Assembly: GCA_018715445.1 (NCBI GenBank)
Contig: DVLP01000100.1
Span: 1 to 6,028 of the forward strand
From: Candidatus Avipropionibacterium avicola
GTDB taxonomy: Bacteria > Actinomycetota > Actinomycetes > Propionibacteriales > Propionibacteriaceae
Direction of reading: 5' to 3'
Length of the DNA stretch: 6,028 bases
Below are positions 1 to 5,413 of this stretch, piece by piece. Positions within the stretch are counted from its first letter, which is position 1. Each line of letters starts with the position of its first letter. The notes under the pieces were generated by a model that did no database searches, was not told where the DNA came from, and worked only from the letters and a program-made list of their open reading frames with translations. The translations under genes were made by a program, and so were the position numbers.

Positions 1-609
1 GACGCGGCCCTGGAGCTGGCTGGCGCGGGTGGGGGAGAGCAGGGCTCGGGTCATGGCCGCCCAGCCGGTCATGATCCCGGGGGTGGTCAGCCACCACAGA
101 CCGAAGAAGAAGGCGCCCATCGGCCACATCCAGAACCCGTCGGTCCAGTGCTCCAGGACGAGCAGGTTGCCGTACGGCTCGGAGAAGACTCCGGGCGGGG
201 TGACGGCGAGCAACAGCGGATAGACCAGGTAGAACAGGGGAGCGGCGGCCATGGCGACCACGAGCACGACCAATGTGAAGCCGGGGACGCAGGCCACCAG
301 GATCCACAGGTAATCCCGCCAGGTTGCCGGATCGGTGATCAGCACCTTGACCCGACCGAAGAACCCACTGCCCCTGGGCACCGGCCGGTACGGCCGCTCG
401 ACCGGACGGCCAGTGATCCGGCCCGTGACCCATCGCCCGGCATCGGCCCAGACCCGACTCAGGGCGATCGCACCGATGAACATCGGCAGGCCGATCCAGA
501 CGACGAACAGGGGGATCGAGACCGTCGTCAGCACCCACGGGACCAGCCCGAACATGGTGACGACAGTGAGGATGAAGGCGATCAGGGTGAGGGATGCACG
601 GCGGGCCAT
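1..609 (-). CDS. Membrane sensor domain of a probable histidine kinase (N-terminal part, 3' end beyond window)
   Basis: An uninterrupted 203-codon frame runs from ATG at 609 through the left edge, so only the N-terminus is present. Hydrophobic segments lie at about residues 7-30, 32-52, 103-135 and 160-180. Between them is a charged loop with residues 93-99 (DPATWRD) and 71-77 (ERPYRPV). This layout, and the exit sequence at 186-200 (MTRALLSPTRASQLQ), match the actinobacterial 'Sensor' domain (the Pfam PF13796 type). That domain normally precedes a HisKA_3 and HATPase domain in NarL-class sensor kinases. The start is well constrained: a TGA at 631-633 is in frame only 7 codons upstream, and ATG 609 is the first usual start. 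There is no Shine-Dalgarno. A CAGACT hexamer 7 nt upstream could be a -10 for a leaderless message, but this is weak. The kinase domain itself is inferred, not seen. A stand-alone sensor-domain membrane protein is the alternative. Confidence 0.72.
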   Translation of the reverse strand, partial: MARRASLTLIAFILTVVTMFGLVPWVLTTVSIPLFVVWIGLPMFIGAIALSRVWADAGRWVTGRITGRPVERPYRPVPRGSGFFGRVKVLITDPATWRDYLWILVACVPGFTLVVLVVAMAAAPLFYLVYPLLLAVTPPGVFSEPYGNLLVLEHWTDGFWMWPMGAFFFGLWWLTTPGIMTGWAAMTRALLSPTRASQLQGRV

Positions 610-713
610 GGCGACCAGTCTGGTGCATGGTCAGCGGCGCCGCATGGGTGTTATCCCCCCGATCCGTTGGGTCCCAACCCCACCGAACCCCCGCATGGGT
701 GGTCGGGGCGTGG
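610..713 (-). promoter_or_regulatory. Intergenic spacer upstream of the sensor gene, with palindrome and direct repeat
   Basis: This 104-bp gap separates the M50-like gene from the downstream sensor gene on the same strand. It holds a perfect 13-bp inverted repeat, GTTGGG-T-CCCAAC (666-678). It also holds two direct copies of the 11-mer CCGCATGGGTG (640-650 and 691-701), starting 51 bp apart, close to five helical turns, with the palindrome between them. As RNA, the palindrome would give only a 5-bp stem with a 3-nt loop and no U-tract, so it looks more like an operator than a terminator. No convincing -35/-10 pair was found. Confidence 0.35.
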
Positions 714-1565
714 TCAGCCGAGGGTGGGGCCGGTGAGCAACAACACGATGTTGGTCACCAGCAGCACGACCAGCAGGACGGTCGGCCCGATCGGCCAGGA
801 CGGCAGGACCAGCGGCTCCCGCTCGGCCTTGGCCCGGCTCCAGAAGATGAAGCCCATCGGGGCGAACACGGTGATCGAGATCGAGGCGAACACGATGATC
901 ACGTTCTCCGCGACCGAGGTGGACCCCGGGCCGATCGCGAGGTCGATCAGCTGGATCACGACCAGGATGGCCGAGCCGACGATCCACGGGATGAACGCGA
1001 ACCGCCAGGCGAGGCCTCGGTCATGGCCGCAGTGGCGCATCATGTGCACGGCGAATCGGCGCGCCTGCCAGAACATCCCCGCGATGCCGACCACGCCGAG
1101 GCCGATGATGATGACCGGGTGCCAGCCGAGCACCTCTGCCGCTGCCGCGGTGTCCCCGGCACCGACCGGGGTGATCACCAGATAGGTGACGCCTTCCTGC
1201 AGCGAGGCGAATCCGGTCCACAGCCACACCAGGTGCCAGACCCCGGCCGTGTGCCGCAGCGGTAGCCAGGTGGTGAGGAGCAGACCGAGCAGGATGCTGA
1301 GGACTGGGCCAGCGAGCACGGCGGTGGCTTCGTCGGCCGGGGTCATGGTCCCGGTGTGTTCCACCGCATAGGAGTACAGCTGGCTCGGATGACCCAGTAC
1401 TGCCCCGGTCACCCAGTGGGCCACCTCGTGCAGCAGGACGGCCAGCTTGGCGCCGACCAGCAGCGCCACCACGCTGGCCACCAGGGTGCGTCGTTGTCGG
1501 TCACCGTTCACCGCGTCGATCTGCTCTGAGGACTGGACGGTCGGACTGTCAGGAGTCGGCTCCAT
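714..1565 (-). CDS. M50-like integral membrane zinc metalloprotease, HEVAH motif
   Basis: A 283-aa polytopic membrane protein. Residues 1-27 are a polar cytoplasmic tail. About seven hydrophobic segments follow, at roughly 28-45, 80-100, 106-132, 149-167, 190-211, 217-243 and 260-279. HEVAH at 46-50 (HExxH) sits at the end of the first segment. AGP at 85-87 and a GAGD at 135-138 follow, and D138 is a candidate third zinc ligand. This pattern resembles the M50B-like intramembrane peptidase group (site-2-protease relatives); the substrate is unknown. The frame is open back to an ATG at 1673, but ATG 1565 is preferred. It has AGGA 7 nt upstream, and the longer form would add 36 poorly conserved-looking, Arg/Pro/Ser-rich residues and fill the divergent control region. 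It is divergent from the desaturase and lies upstream of the sensor gene on the same strand, possibly co-transcribed. The family call is fairly safe; proteolytic activity is inferred. Confidence 0.75.
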   Translation of the reverse strand: MEPTPDSPTVQSSEQIDAVNGDRQRRTLVASVVALLVGAKLAVLLHEVAHWVTGAVLGHPSQLYSYAVEHTGTMTPADEATAVLAGPVLSILLGLLLTTWLPLRHTAGVWHLVWLWTGFASLQEGVTYLVITPVGAGDTAAAAEVLGWHPVIIIGLGVVGIAGMFWQARRFAVHMMRHCGHDRGLAWRFAFIPWIVGSAILVVIQLIDLAIGPGSTSVAENVIIVFASISITVFAPMGFIFWSRAKAEREPLVLPSWPIGPTVLLVVLLVTNIVLLLTGPTLG

Positions 1566-1684
1566 GGCAGCATCCTGCCAGACCCGATGTGATCGACATC
1601 CGTGCGACAGGGGTGCTAACACCCCTCCCACTGTGGGCGGCAGACCCAGAGACCTGAGGTCGGATCGTCGCAAGGCTGGATGTC
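1566..1684. promoter_or_regulatory. Divergent control region between M50-like gene and desaturase, rich in inverted repeats
   Basis: This 119-bp stretch holds both sets of start signals. Inverted repeats nearly tile it. They are GGCAG-CATC-CTGCC (1566-1579), GATGT-GATCG-ACATC (1586-1600), AGGGGTG-CTAA-CACCCCT (1609-1626, 7-bp arms), CCCAC-T-GTGGG (1627-1637) and GACCT-G-AGGTC (1651-1661). A sixth, GCTGG-N9-CCAGC (1675-1693), runs over the desaturase start codon. A weak promoter candidate for the plus strand is TCGACA (1593-1598), an 18-bp spacer and TAACAC (1617-1622), which would place its -10 inside the 18-bp palindrome. Several short-arm repeats are expected by chance at this GC content; the 7-bp-arm one is the most credible operator. 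Confidence 0.4.
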
Positions 1685-2710
1685 ATGACCAGCACAATCC
1701 TGCCGCCCTCCACCAACGCGACACCACCTCCGGGTCCTGGCGGCGGCTTCGGGCCACTGGCCCGCCAGATCCGTGAGGCCGGACTCCTCGAGCCCCATCG
1801 GGACTTCTTCCTCGCCACCGCGATCCTCGATCTCGGCCTGCTCTGGCTGACCGGCACGCTGATGGTCGCCCTGCAGGGCAGTTGGTGGGCACTGGCGATT
1901 GCCCCGCTCGCGGCGATTGCGGCGGCCCAGTTGAGTTTCCTCGGCCACGACATCGGTCATCACCAGGTCTTCACCGACCGTCGGTACGAGTGGATCGCCG
2001 GCGTGCTGGTCGGCAACCTGCTGACCGGGCTGAGCTTCGGCTGGTGGAACGACAAGCACCATCGCCACCACGCCAATCCCAATGTGGACGGTGTGGACCC
2101 CGACGTCGCCGACAACGTCATCGCCTGGTCCGATCGCCAGGCGGCCCGCCGTACCGGCTTCGGGCTGTGGTTCGCCAAGCACCAGGCGTCGTTCTTCCTT
2201 CCCCTGTTGACCTTCACCGGATGGTCACTGCGGGTCCAGGGCGTACGGGCCCTGTCCGAACGGAAGGGCTGGAAGGGTGTGGTGGAGGCGGCGCTGCTGG
2301 CGATCCATGTCGCTGCGGTGATCGGCTTCCTGTGGTGGATCGCCGGGCCGGTCTTCGCCGTCGTGTTCATCCTGGTGATGAACCTCTGCTACGGCCTGAT
2401 CATGGGCATGAGCTTCGCGCCGAACCACAAGGGGATGGCCACACCGGAACCGGGGCAGCGGTGGGACCACCTGCGCAAGCAGGTGTTGACCTCACGCAAC
2501 ATCGCCGGCTCCGTCCTCGTCGACTGGTGGTACGGCGGCCTCAACCACCAGATCGAGCACCACCTGTTCCCGTCGATGCCGCGCCCGAACCTGAAGCGGG
2601 CCCAGCCGATCGTCCGGCAGTACTGTGCCGAGCTCGGCCTGCCATACCACGAGGTCTCGGTGGTCCAGTCCTACCGCGAGATCTGGGCCCACCTGGACCA
2701 GGTCGCCTGA
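1685..2710 (+). CDS. Membrane fatty acid desaturase (di-iron, acyl-CoA/acyl-lipid type)
   Basis: A 341-aa protein with the three histidine boxes of membrane di-iron desaturases. Box 1 is HDIGHH (88-93). Box 2 is HHRHH (125-129), followed by NPN. Box 3 is NHQIEHHLFPSMPR (287-300). An extra conserved-type His lies in PNHKGM (246-251). Hydrophobic pairs lie at about 42-64 and 68-86 before box 1, with further segments at about 105-119, 168-182 and 202-241. Glutamine instead of histidine at the start of box 3 (QIEHH) is characteristic of the Delta-6/linoleoyl-CoA-like branch, but regiospecificity cannot be read from sequence. There is no fused cytochrome b5 domain, so electrons must come from a separate carrier that is not in this window. 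The first 25 residues are a Pro/Gly/Thr-rich tail. ATG 1685 has only a weak AAGG (1672-1675) upstream. The likely role is adjusting membrane fluidity by introducing acyl-chain double bonds. The gene is monocistronic and convergent with the next gene. Confidence 0.93.
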   Translation: MTSTILPPSTNATPPPGPGGGFGPLARQIREAGLLEPHRDFFLATAILDLGLLWLTGTLMVALQGSWWALAIAPLAAIAAAQLSFLGHDIGHHQVFTDRRYEWIAGVLVGNLLTGLSFGWWNDKHHRHHANPNVDGVDPDVADNVIAWSDRQAARRTGFGLWFAKHQASFFLPLLTFTGWSLRVQGVRALSERKGWKGVVEAALLAIHVAAVIGFLWWIAGPVFAVVFILVMNLCYGLIMGMSFAPNHKGMATPEPGQRWDHLRKQVLTSRNIAGSVLVDWWYGGLNHQIEHHLFPSMPRPNLKRAQPIVRQYCAELGLPYHEVSVVQSYREIWAHLDQVA

Positions 2711-2726
2711 GTGGCCTCAGGTGATC
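2701..2726. terminator. Shared hairpin across convergent stop codons, possible bidirectional terminator
   Basis: The core is CCTGAG-TGGC-CTCAGG (2706-2721), a perfect 6-bp stem with a 4-nt loop. In the plus-strand RNA it extends to 11 pairs (2701-2711 with 2716-2726), including two G-U pairs. In the minus-strand RNA those two become C-A mismatches, so the stem is shorter. The TGA of the desaturase (2708-2710) and the TGA of the opposing gene (2717-2719 on the minus strand) pair with each other in the stem. No U-tract follows on either side, so it is not a classical intrinsic terminator, but U-poor hairpins are common in high-GC actinobacteria. Confidence 0.45.
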
Positions 2727-3598
2727 GACGGGCGCGGGTCGGGCACCAGTCGGTAGTGCAGCCGCAGCGCCGCAAGACCCAGCACCTTCAACGTGTGATC
2801 GGTCCGCAGCGTGCCGACCTCGTCGACGTAGACGTGGAAGCGCTCGTGGATCGCGAGGTTCGCCGCCCACCACCGGTCACCGAACCGGACGGTGACGTAG
2901 GCGCCGTCATCGCCGAACTGGTGCGACCGGGACACCAACCACAGCGATCCGTCCTCGCCCAGCTCGGGACGCAGGAACACCTGGAGGTTGCCCTGCTCCA
3001 GCGGGAAGGTCACCCACACGTGGGGCTGGTCGCTGCCGGGCACCTGCCCGACCCGGTAGAAGCCGCTGAACACCGTCGATCCGTCCGAGACCAGGGTCCG
3101 CAGCCAGGCTGCTCCGGGTCGGGCGGTGTCGGGGTCGTCGACGATGCGGATCGTCGAGGTCAGCCCCCGGCTCACCGCCAACGGCTCGACCGGCAGGGCG
3201 AGTTGGCGCAGCCGGCGGCCGAACAACAGGGTGATCGCGGCGCCGACCGGCGCTGCCAGCCTCGACCACTGCGACCACACATCCATCCGGTACGACGCCG
3301 CGTGGCGGTAGAAGTCGGCGACCGAAGGATGCAGCGCGGCCGGATCGAACTCCGGACCGGCCAGCAGTCCGGGGTCGGGCAGCAAGCCGTCGCCGGCATC
3401 GGCCGGTCGCACCAGTCCCTGCCCGGCGAAGTCCTCCAACCAGTCGTCCCCGGTGCCGCCACGGTCCTGGTGGGGCCCGGCCAACCAACGCTCATCGCCG
3501 TACGGGTCGATCGGGCGCCCCCACAGCCGCCACCACCAACGGGTGGCCAGGTCGACCGCGCTCCAGGCCCGGCCCGGGGACCCGCTCAACCGGGCCAC
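2717..3598 (-). CDS. Conserved-looking actinobacterial protein of unknown function, coupled to cds1-like gene
   Basis: I do not recognise a characterised family. With the GTG start at 3598 the protein has 293 aa and no signal peptide. An acidic, aromatic-rich N-terminal part has WWWRLW (21-26) and DDWLEDF (51-57). [28 protein letters not shown] spans 84-111, which reads like a conserved core. One moderately hydrophobic helix (about 114-127, ending in GRRLRQL) may touch the membrane. The C-terminal half (145-293) alternates short hydrophobic and polar stretches, suggesting beta-strands. It includes AWLRTLV (164-170), [10 protein letters not shown] (194-203), LFVSR-like LWLVSRS (219-225) and HVYVDE (255-260). 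The start choice rests on GGAGAG (3605-3610) 6 nt before GTG 3598; this start overlaps the end of the upstream gene by 13 bp. A TTG at 3589, forming TTGA with the upstream stop, and an ATG at 3670 are alternatives. The overlap implies translational coupling to the cysteine-desulfhydrase-like gene. I infer a linked role but no specific function. Confidence 0.75.
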   Translation of the reverse strand: MARLSGSPGRAWSAVDLATRWWWRLWGRPIDPYGDERWLAGPHQDRGGTGDDWLEDFAGQGLVRPADAGDGLLPDPGLLAGPEFDPAALHPSVADFYRHAASYRMDVWSQWSRLAAPVGAAITLLFGRRLRQLALPVEPLAVSRGLTSTIRIVDDPDTARPGAAWLRTLVSDGSTVFSGFYRVGQVPGSDQPHVWVTFPLEQGNLQVFLRPELGEDGSLWLVSRSHQFGDDGAYVTVRFGDRWWAANLAIHERFHVYVDEVGTLRTDHTLKVLGLAALRLHYRLVPDPRPSIT

Positions 3599-4692
3599 TG
3601 GCCGCTCTCCCAGGCCTGCTCCACCAGCGCGCGGTACGGTCGCGGATCGAGGTCGTGCGCGATCAGCCACTCCTGGTCGCCGAAGCTGTCGCGGTAGCGG
3701 TCGGCCGGATCACATCCCAACAGCACAATGCTTCCCGCCCGATCCTGCGCACGCATCTCGCAGGCCAGTCGGAGCGCACCGTAGAAGCTGGTGCCGGTCG
3801 AGGGACCCATCCGCCGGCCCAGCCGTTCGGCCAGGAAGCCCATGGCTGCGGCCGAGGCCGCATCCGGCACGCCGAGCATCCGGTCCACCACGCTCGGCAG
3901 GAAGCTCGGCTCCACCCGGGGCCGACCGATCCCCTCGATCCTTGAGCCCAGCTCGGTCGGGGCCGGCCGGCCTGAGTACGAGGGCAGGAAGACCGACCGC
4001 TCCGGGTCGACCACGCACACGCGGGTGTCGACCCCGCGGTAGCGGGTGAACCGGCCGATGGTCGCCGACGTGCCACCGGTGCCGGCGCCGACCACCACCC
4101 AACTCGGCACCGGATGCGGCTCGGCGGCCATCTGGTCGAAGATCGACTCGGCGATGTTGTTGTTGCCCCGCCAGTCGGTGGCCCGTTCGGCGAAGGTGAA
4201 CTGGTCCAGGTAGAACCCGCCGCTGCGCTCGGCGAGTTGACGGGCGACGTCGTAGACCGTGGACGGATCATCGACCAGGTGGCAGACCCCGCCCTCCCGT
4301 TCGATCAGGGCGATCTTGGCCGCCGAGGTCGAGCGGGCCATGACCGCGACGAAACGGACACCGATCATCTGCGCGAAGTAGGCCTCGCTGACTGCTGTCG
4401 ATCCCGAGGAGGCCTCGATCACCGTGGTGTCCGGCCCGATCCAACCGGTGCACAGCGCATGCAGGAACAACGATCGCGCCAGGCGGTGCTTCAACGACCC
4501 TGTCGGATGGGTCGACTCGTCCTTGACGTAGAGGTCGACCTGCCAACCGGGCGGCATCGCCAGCTTCACCAGATGGGTGTCGGCCGACCGGGTCTGGTCG
4601 GCGCGGATCCGCCGTACGGCCTCGGCGGTCCAGGCTCGATCGACCGACGGCACGGCGACGTCGACCAGTGCGGCCACGGGATCTGTGGTCAT
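3586..4692 (-). CDS. cds1: PLP-dependent L-cysteine desulfhydrase Cds1-like (cysteine synthase family)
   Basis: A 368-aa fold-type II PLP enzyme. The Schiff-base lysine is K68 in HPTGSLKHR (62-70). The substrate-binding loop is [10 protein letters not shown] (95-104), with Ser where O-acetylserine sulfhydrylases have Asn (SGNT). The phosphate-binding loop is GAGTGGTSA (202-210), and PSTGTSFYG (297-305) lies in the C-terminal part. Residues 170-186 ([17 protein letters not shown]) and the [11 protein letters not shown] stretch strongly resemble, from memory, Mycobacterium tuberculosis Rv3684 (Cds1). That enzyme degrades L-cysteine to H2S, pyruvate and ammonia. The protein is cytosolic with no signal peptide. 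ATG 4692 is secure, with a perfect AGGAGG 5 nt upstream. It lies 27 bp after the CDP-alcohol phosphatidyltransferase and overlaps the next gene, so it is the middle gene of a likely operon. A beta-replacement role (cysteine synthase or cystathionine beta-synthase-like) is the main alternative. No lesion is visible. Confidence 0.85.
   Translation of the reverse strand: MTTDPVAALVDVAVPSVDRAWTAEAVRRIRADQTRSADTHLVKLAMPPGWQVDLYVKDESTHPTGSLKHRLARSLFLHALCTGWIGPDTTVIEASSGSTAVSEAYFAQMIGVRFVAVMARSTSAAKIALIEREGGVCHLVDDPSTVYDVARQLAERSGGFYLDQFTFAERATDWRGNNNIAESIFDQMAAEPHPVPSWVVVGAGTGGTSATIGRFTRYRGVDTRVCVVDPERSVFLPSYSGRPAPTELGSRIEGIGRPRVEPSFLPSVVDRMLGVPDAASAAAMGFLAERLGRRMGPSTGTSFYGALRLACEMRAQDRAGSIVLLGCDPADRYRDSFGDQEWLIAHDLDPRPYRALVEQAWESGQWPG
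3605..3610 (-). promoter_or_regulatory. Ribosome binding site inside the cds1-like gene, selecting GTG 3598
   Basis: GGAGAG on the minus strand sits 6 nt upstream of GTG 3598, inside the last codons of the cds1-like gene. It is the best Shine-Dalgarno among the possible starts of the downstream gene and is the reason for preferring GTG 3598 over ATG 3670 or TTG 3589. Confidence 0.6.
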
Positions 4693-4697
4693 GGGTG

Positions 4698-4703
4698 CCT
4701 CCT
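4698..4703 (-). promoter_or_regulatory. Consensus ribosome binding site of the cds1-like gene
   Basis: A perfect AGGAGG on the minus strand lies 5 nt before ATG 4692. It is the strongest Shine-Dalgarno in the window and fixes this start. It lies in the 27-bp gap after the upstream gene, consistent with reinitiation within one transcript. Confidence 0.85.
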
Positions 4704-4719
4704 GCTGACACCTCGAACC

Positions 4720-5343
4720 CTATGGGGTCGACCGCTCCAACGCCTCGCGGGGAGCGTCGGGGTCAGCATTCGGGTCAGCACGTGGGCCAGCATTCGCGTC
4801 ACCGGAGCTGATCGTCCGCCGGGCCGTCCAGCAGTACTGCAGGCCCGCGACTGCGTGCAGCGCCACGCCGACGATCATCATGCCCAACGCCACCGGAGCC
4901 AGCACCGTCACCATCGCGATCGACAGCACTGCCATGCCCAGGGCGACGAACAGCACCGCCGAGCGGACCTTGCCCAACCAGGCCACCCGCACCGTCCCGA
5001 CCATGACCGCGCGTCCGGCCACTGCGGCCACCACGAGGTCGACCACGGCGATCACGGCGATCAGTGACCAGGGAAAGATCCCGGCGACGACCACGGCGAC
5101 GGTGACCGCGAGGATCCCGGCCCGATCGGCGATGGGATCGAGGATCCGCCCGAGGTTGCTCTCCTGGTTGAACCGGCGCGCGATCGCCCCGTCCACCCAG
5201 TCCGTGCCGCCCCAGAGCACCACCAGCACGACCGGGAGCAGACCCTGGACACGCGTGGCGACCAGGTAGCAGACCGGCACCAGCAGCACGAGCCGCAGCA
5301 CCGTGATCAGGTTGGGGACGGTGAGCCAGTCGGGACGAGCCAT
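4720..5343 (-). CDS. CDP-alcohol phosphatidyltransferase (PgsA/cardiolipin-synthase-like)
   Basis: A 207-aa membrane enzyme carrying the complete CDP-alcohol phosphotransferase signature DxxDGxxAR-x8-GxxxDxxxD. The residues are D48, D51, G52, A55, R56, G65, D69 and D73. The four Asp residues coordinate the divalent metals that transfer a phosphatidyl group from a CDP-lipid to an alcohol. NLITVLRL at 11-18 is the usual entry helix. Further membrane segments lie at about 17-45, 77-108 and 127-170. The acceptor (glycerol phosphate, phosphatidylglycerol or inositol phosphate) cannot be settled from sequence. The frame is open upstream to 5472, but ATG 5343 matches the family start, and the longer form would cover the divergent promoter. 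There is no Shine-Dalgarno. TACTGT lies 6 nt upstream, suggesting a leaderless message. The last 27 residues are an acidic, Pro/Ala-rich cytosolic tail partly built of 4-residue repeats. This is the first gene of the likely three-gene operon. Confidence 0.9.
   Translation of the reverse strand: MARPDWLTVPNLITVLRLVLLVPVCYLVATRVQGLLPVVLVVLWGGTDWVDGAIARRFNQESNLGRILDPIADRAGILAVTVAVVVAGIFPWSLIAVIAVVDLVVAAVAGRAVMVGTVRVAWLGKVRSAVLFVALGMAVLSIAMVTVLAPVALGMMIVGVALHAVAGLQYCWTARRTISSGDANAGPRADPNADPDAPREALERSTP
4761..4796 (-). repeat. Three tandem 12-bp repeats in the C-terminal tail of the phosphatidyltransferase
   Basis: On the plus strand the units are GGTCAGCATTCG (4761-4772), GGTCAGCACGTG (4773-4784) and GGCCAGCATTCG (4785-4796). 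Units 1 and 3 differ at one base. In the coding frame they give the tetrapeptides NAGP, RADP and NADP. The repeat length is a multiple of three, so copy-number change would keep the frame. Confidence 0.8.
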
Positions 5344-5413
5344 GGCCCAACAGTATGGGACCACCACGAATGCCCGGCCATGATTTCTCGACACCGCCCG
5401 GTAACCTGCGGGC
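5344..5413. promoter_or_regulatory. Compact divergent promoter region with two leaderless-type -10 elements
   Basis: This 70-bp gap separates two divergent genes. On the minus strand TACTGT (5350-5355) ends exactly 6 nt before ATG 5343. On the plus strand TAACCT (5402-5407) ends exactly 6 nt before GTG 5414. Both fit TANNNT placed so that transcription begins at the start codon, and neither gene has a Shine-Dalgarno. No clear -35 was found on either strand. The spacing symmetry is seen directly; leaderless transcription is inferred from known actinobacterial promoters. Confidence 0.55.

Noticed and set aside
646..653. 8-mer TAACACCC shared by the sensor upstream region (minus strand) and the desaturase upstream region (1617-1624, plus strand)
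   Set aside because: A shared 8-mer between two stretches of about 100 bp has a sizeable chance probability (roughly 0.3 by simple counting), and the flanks do not match.
148..1185. Long plus-strand open frame of 345 codons
   Set aside because: It lies antisense to the sensor and M50-like genes. Its product is low-complexity, rich in Gly, Asp, Arg, Pro and His, as expected for the complement of GC-rich coding DNA.
1611..1619. CIRCE-like half-site: TTAGCACCC on the minus strand resembles TTAGCACTC
   Set aside because: The second half-site at 9-bp spacing is absent. The sequence is better described as part of its own 18-bp inverted repeat.
1566..1673. N-terminal extension of the M50-like protein to ATG 1673
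   Set aside because: There is no ribosome site at 1673. The extension is Arg/Ser/Pro-rich, would overlap the divergent promoter region and would leave only 11 bp to the desaturase start.
2834..2848. HERFH (HExxH-like) in the unknown protein, residues 251-255
   Set aside because: It sits in a beta-strand-like stretch (ERFHVYVDE) rather than a helix, and no third zinc ligand is evident. It is probably fortuitous.
2711..3697. Plus-strand open frame of 328 codons
   Set aside because: It is the mirror of the minus-strand unknown gene, with an Arg/Gln/Pro/Gly-rich shadow composition and no ribosome site. The minus-strand frame has the structured amino acid pattern and the Shine-Dalgarno.
4114..5067. 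Plus-strand open frame of 317 codons
   Set aside because: It is antisense to the cds1-like and phosphatidyltransferase genes, both of which carry intact family motifs. The translation is His/Asp/Arg-rich shadow sequence.
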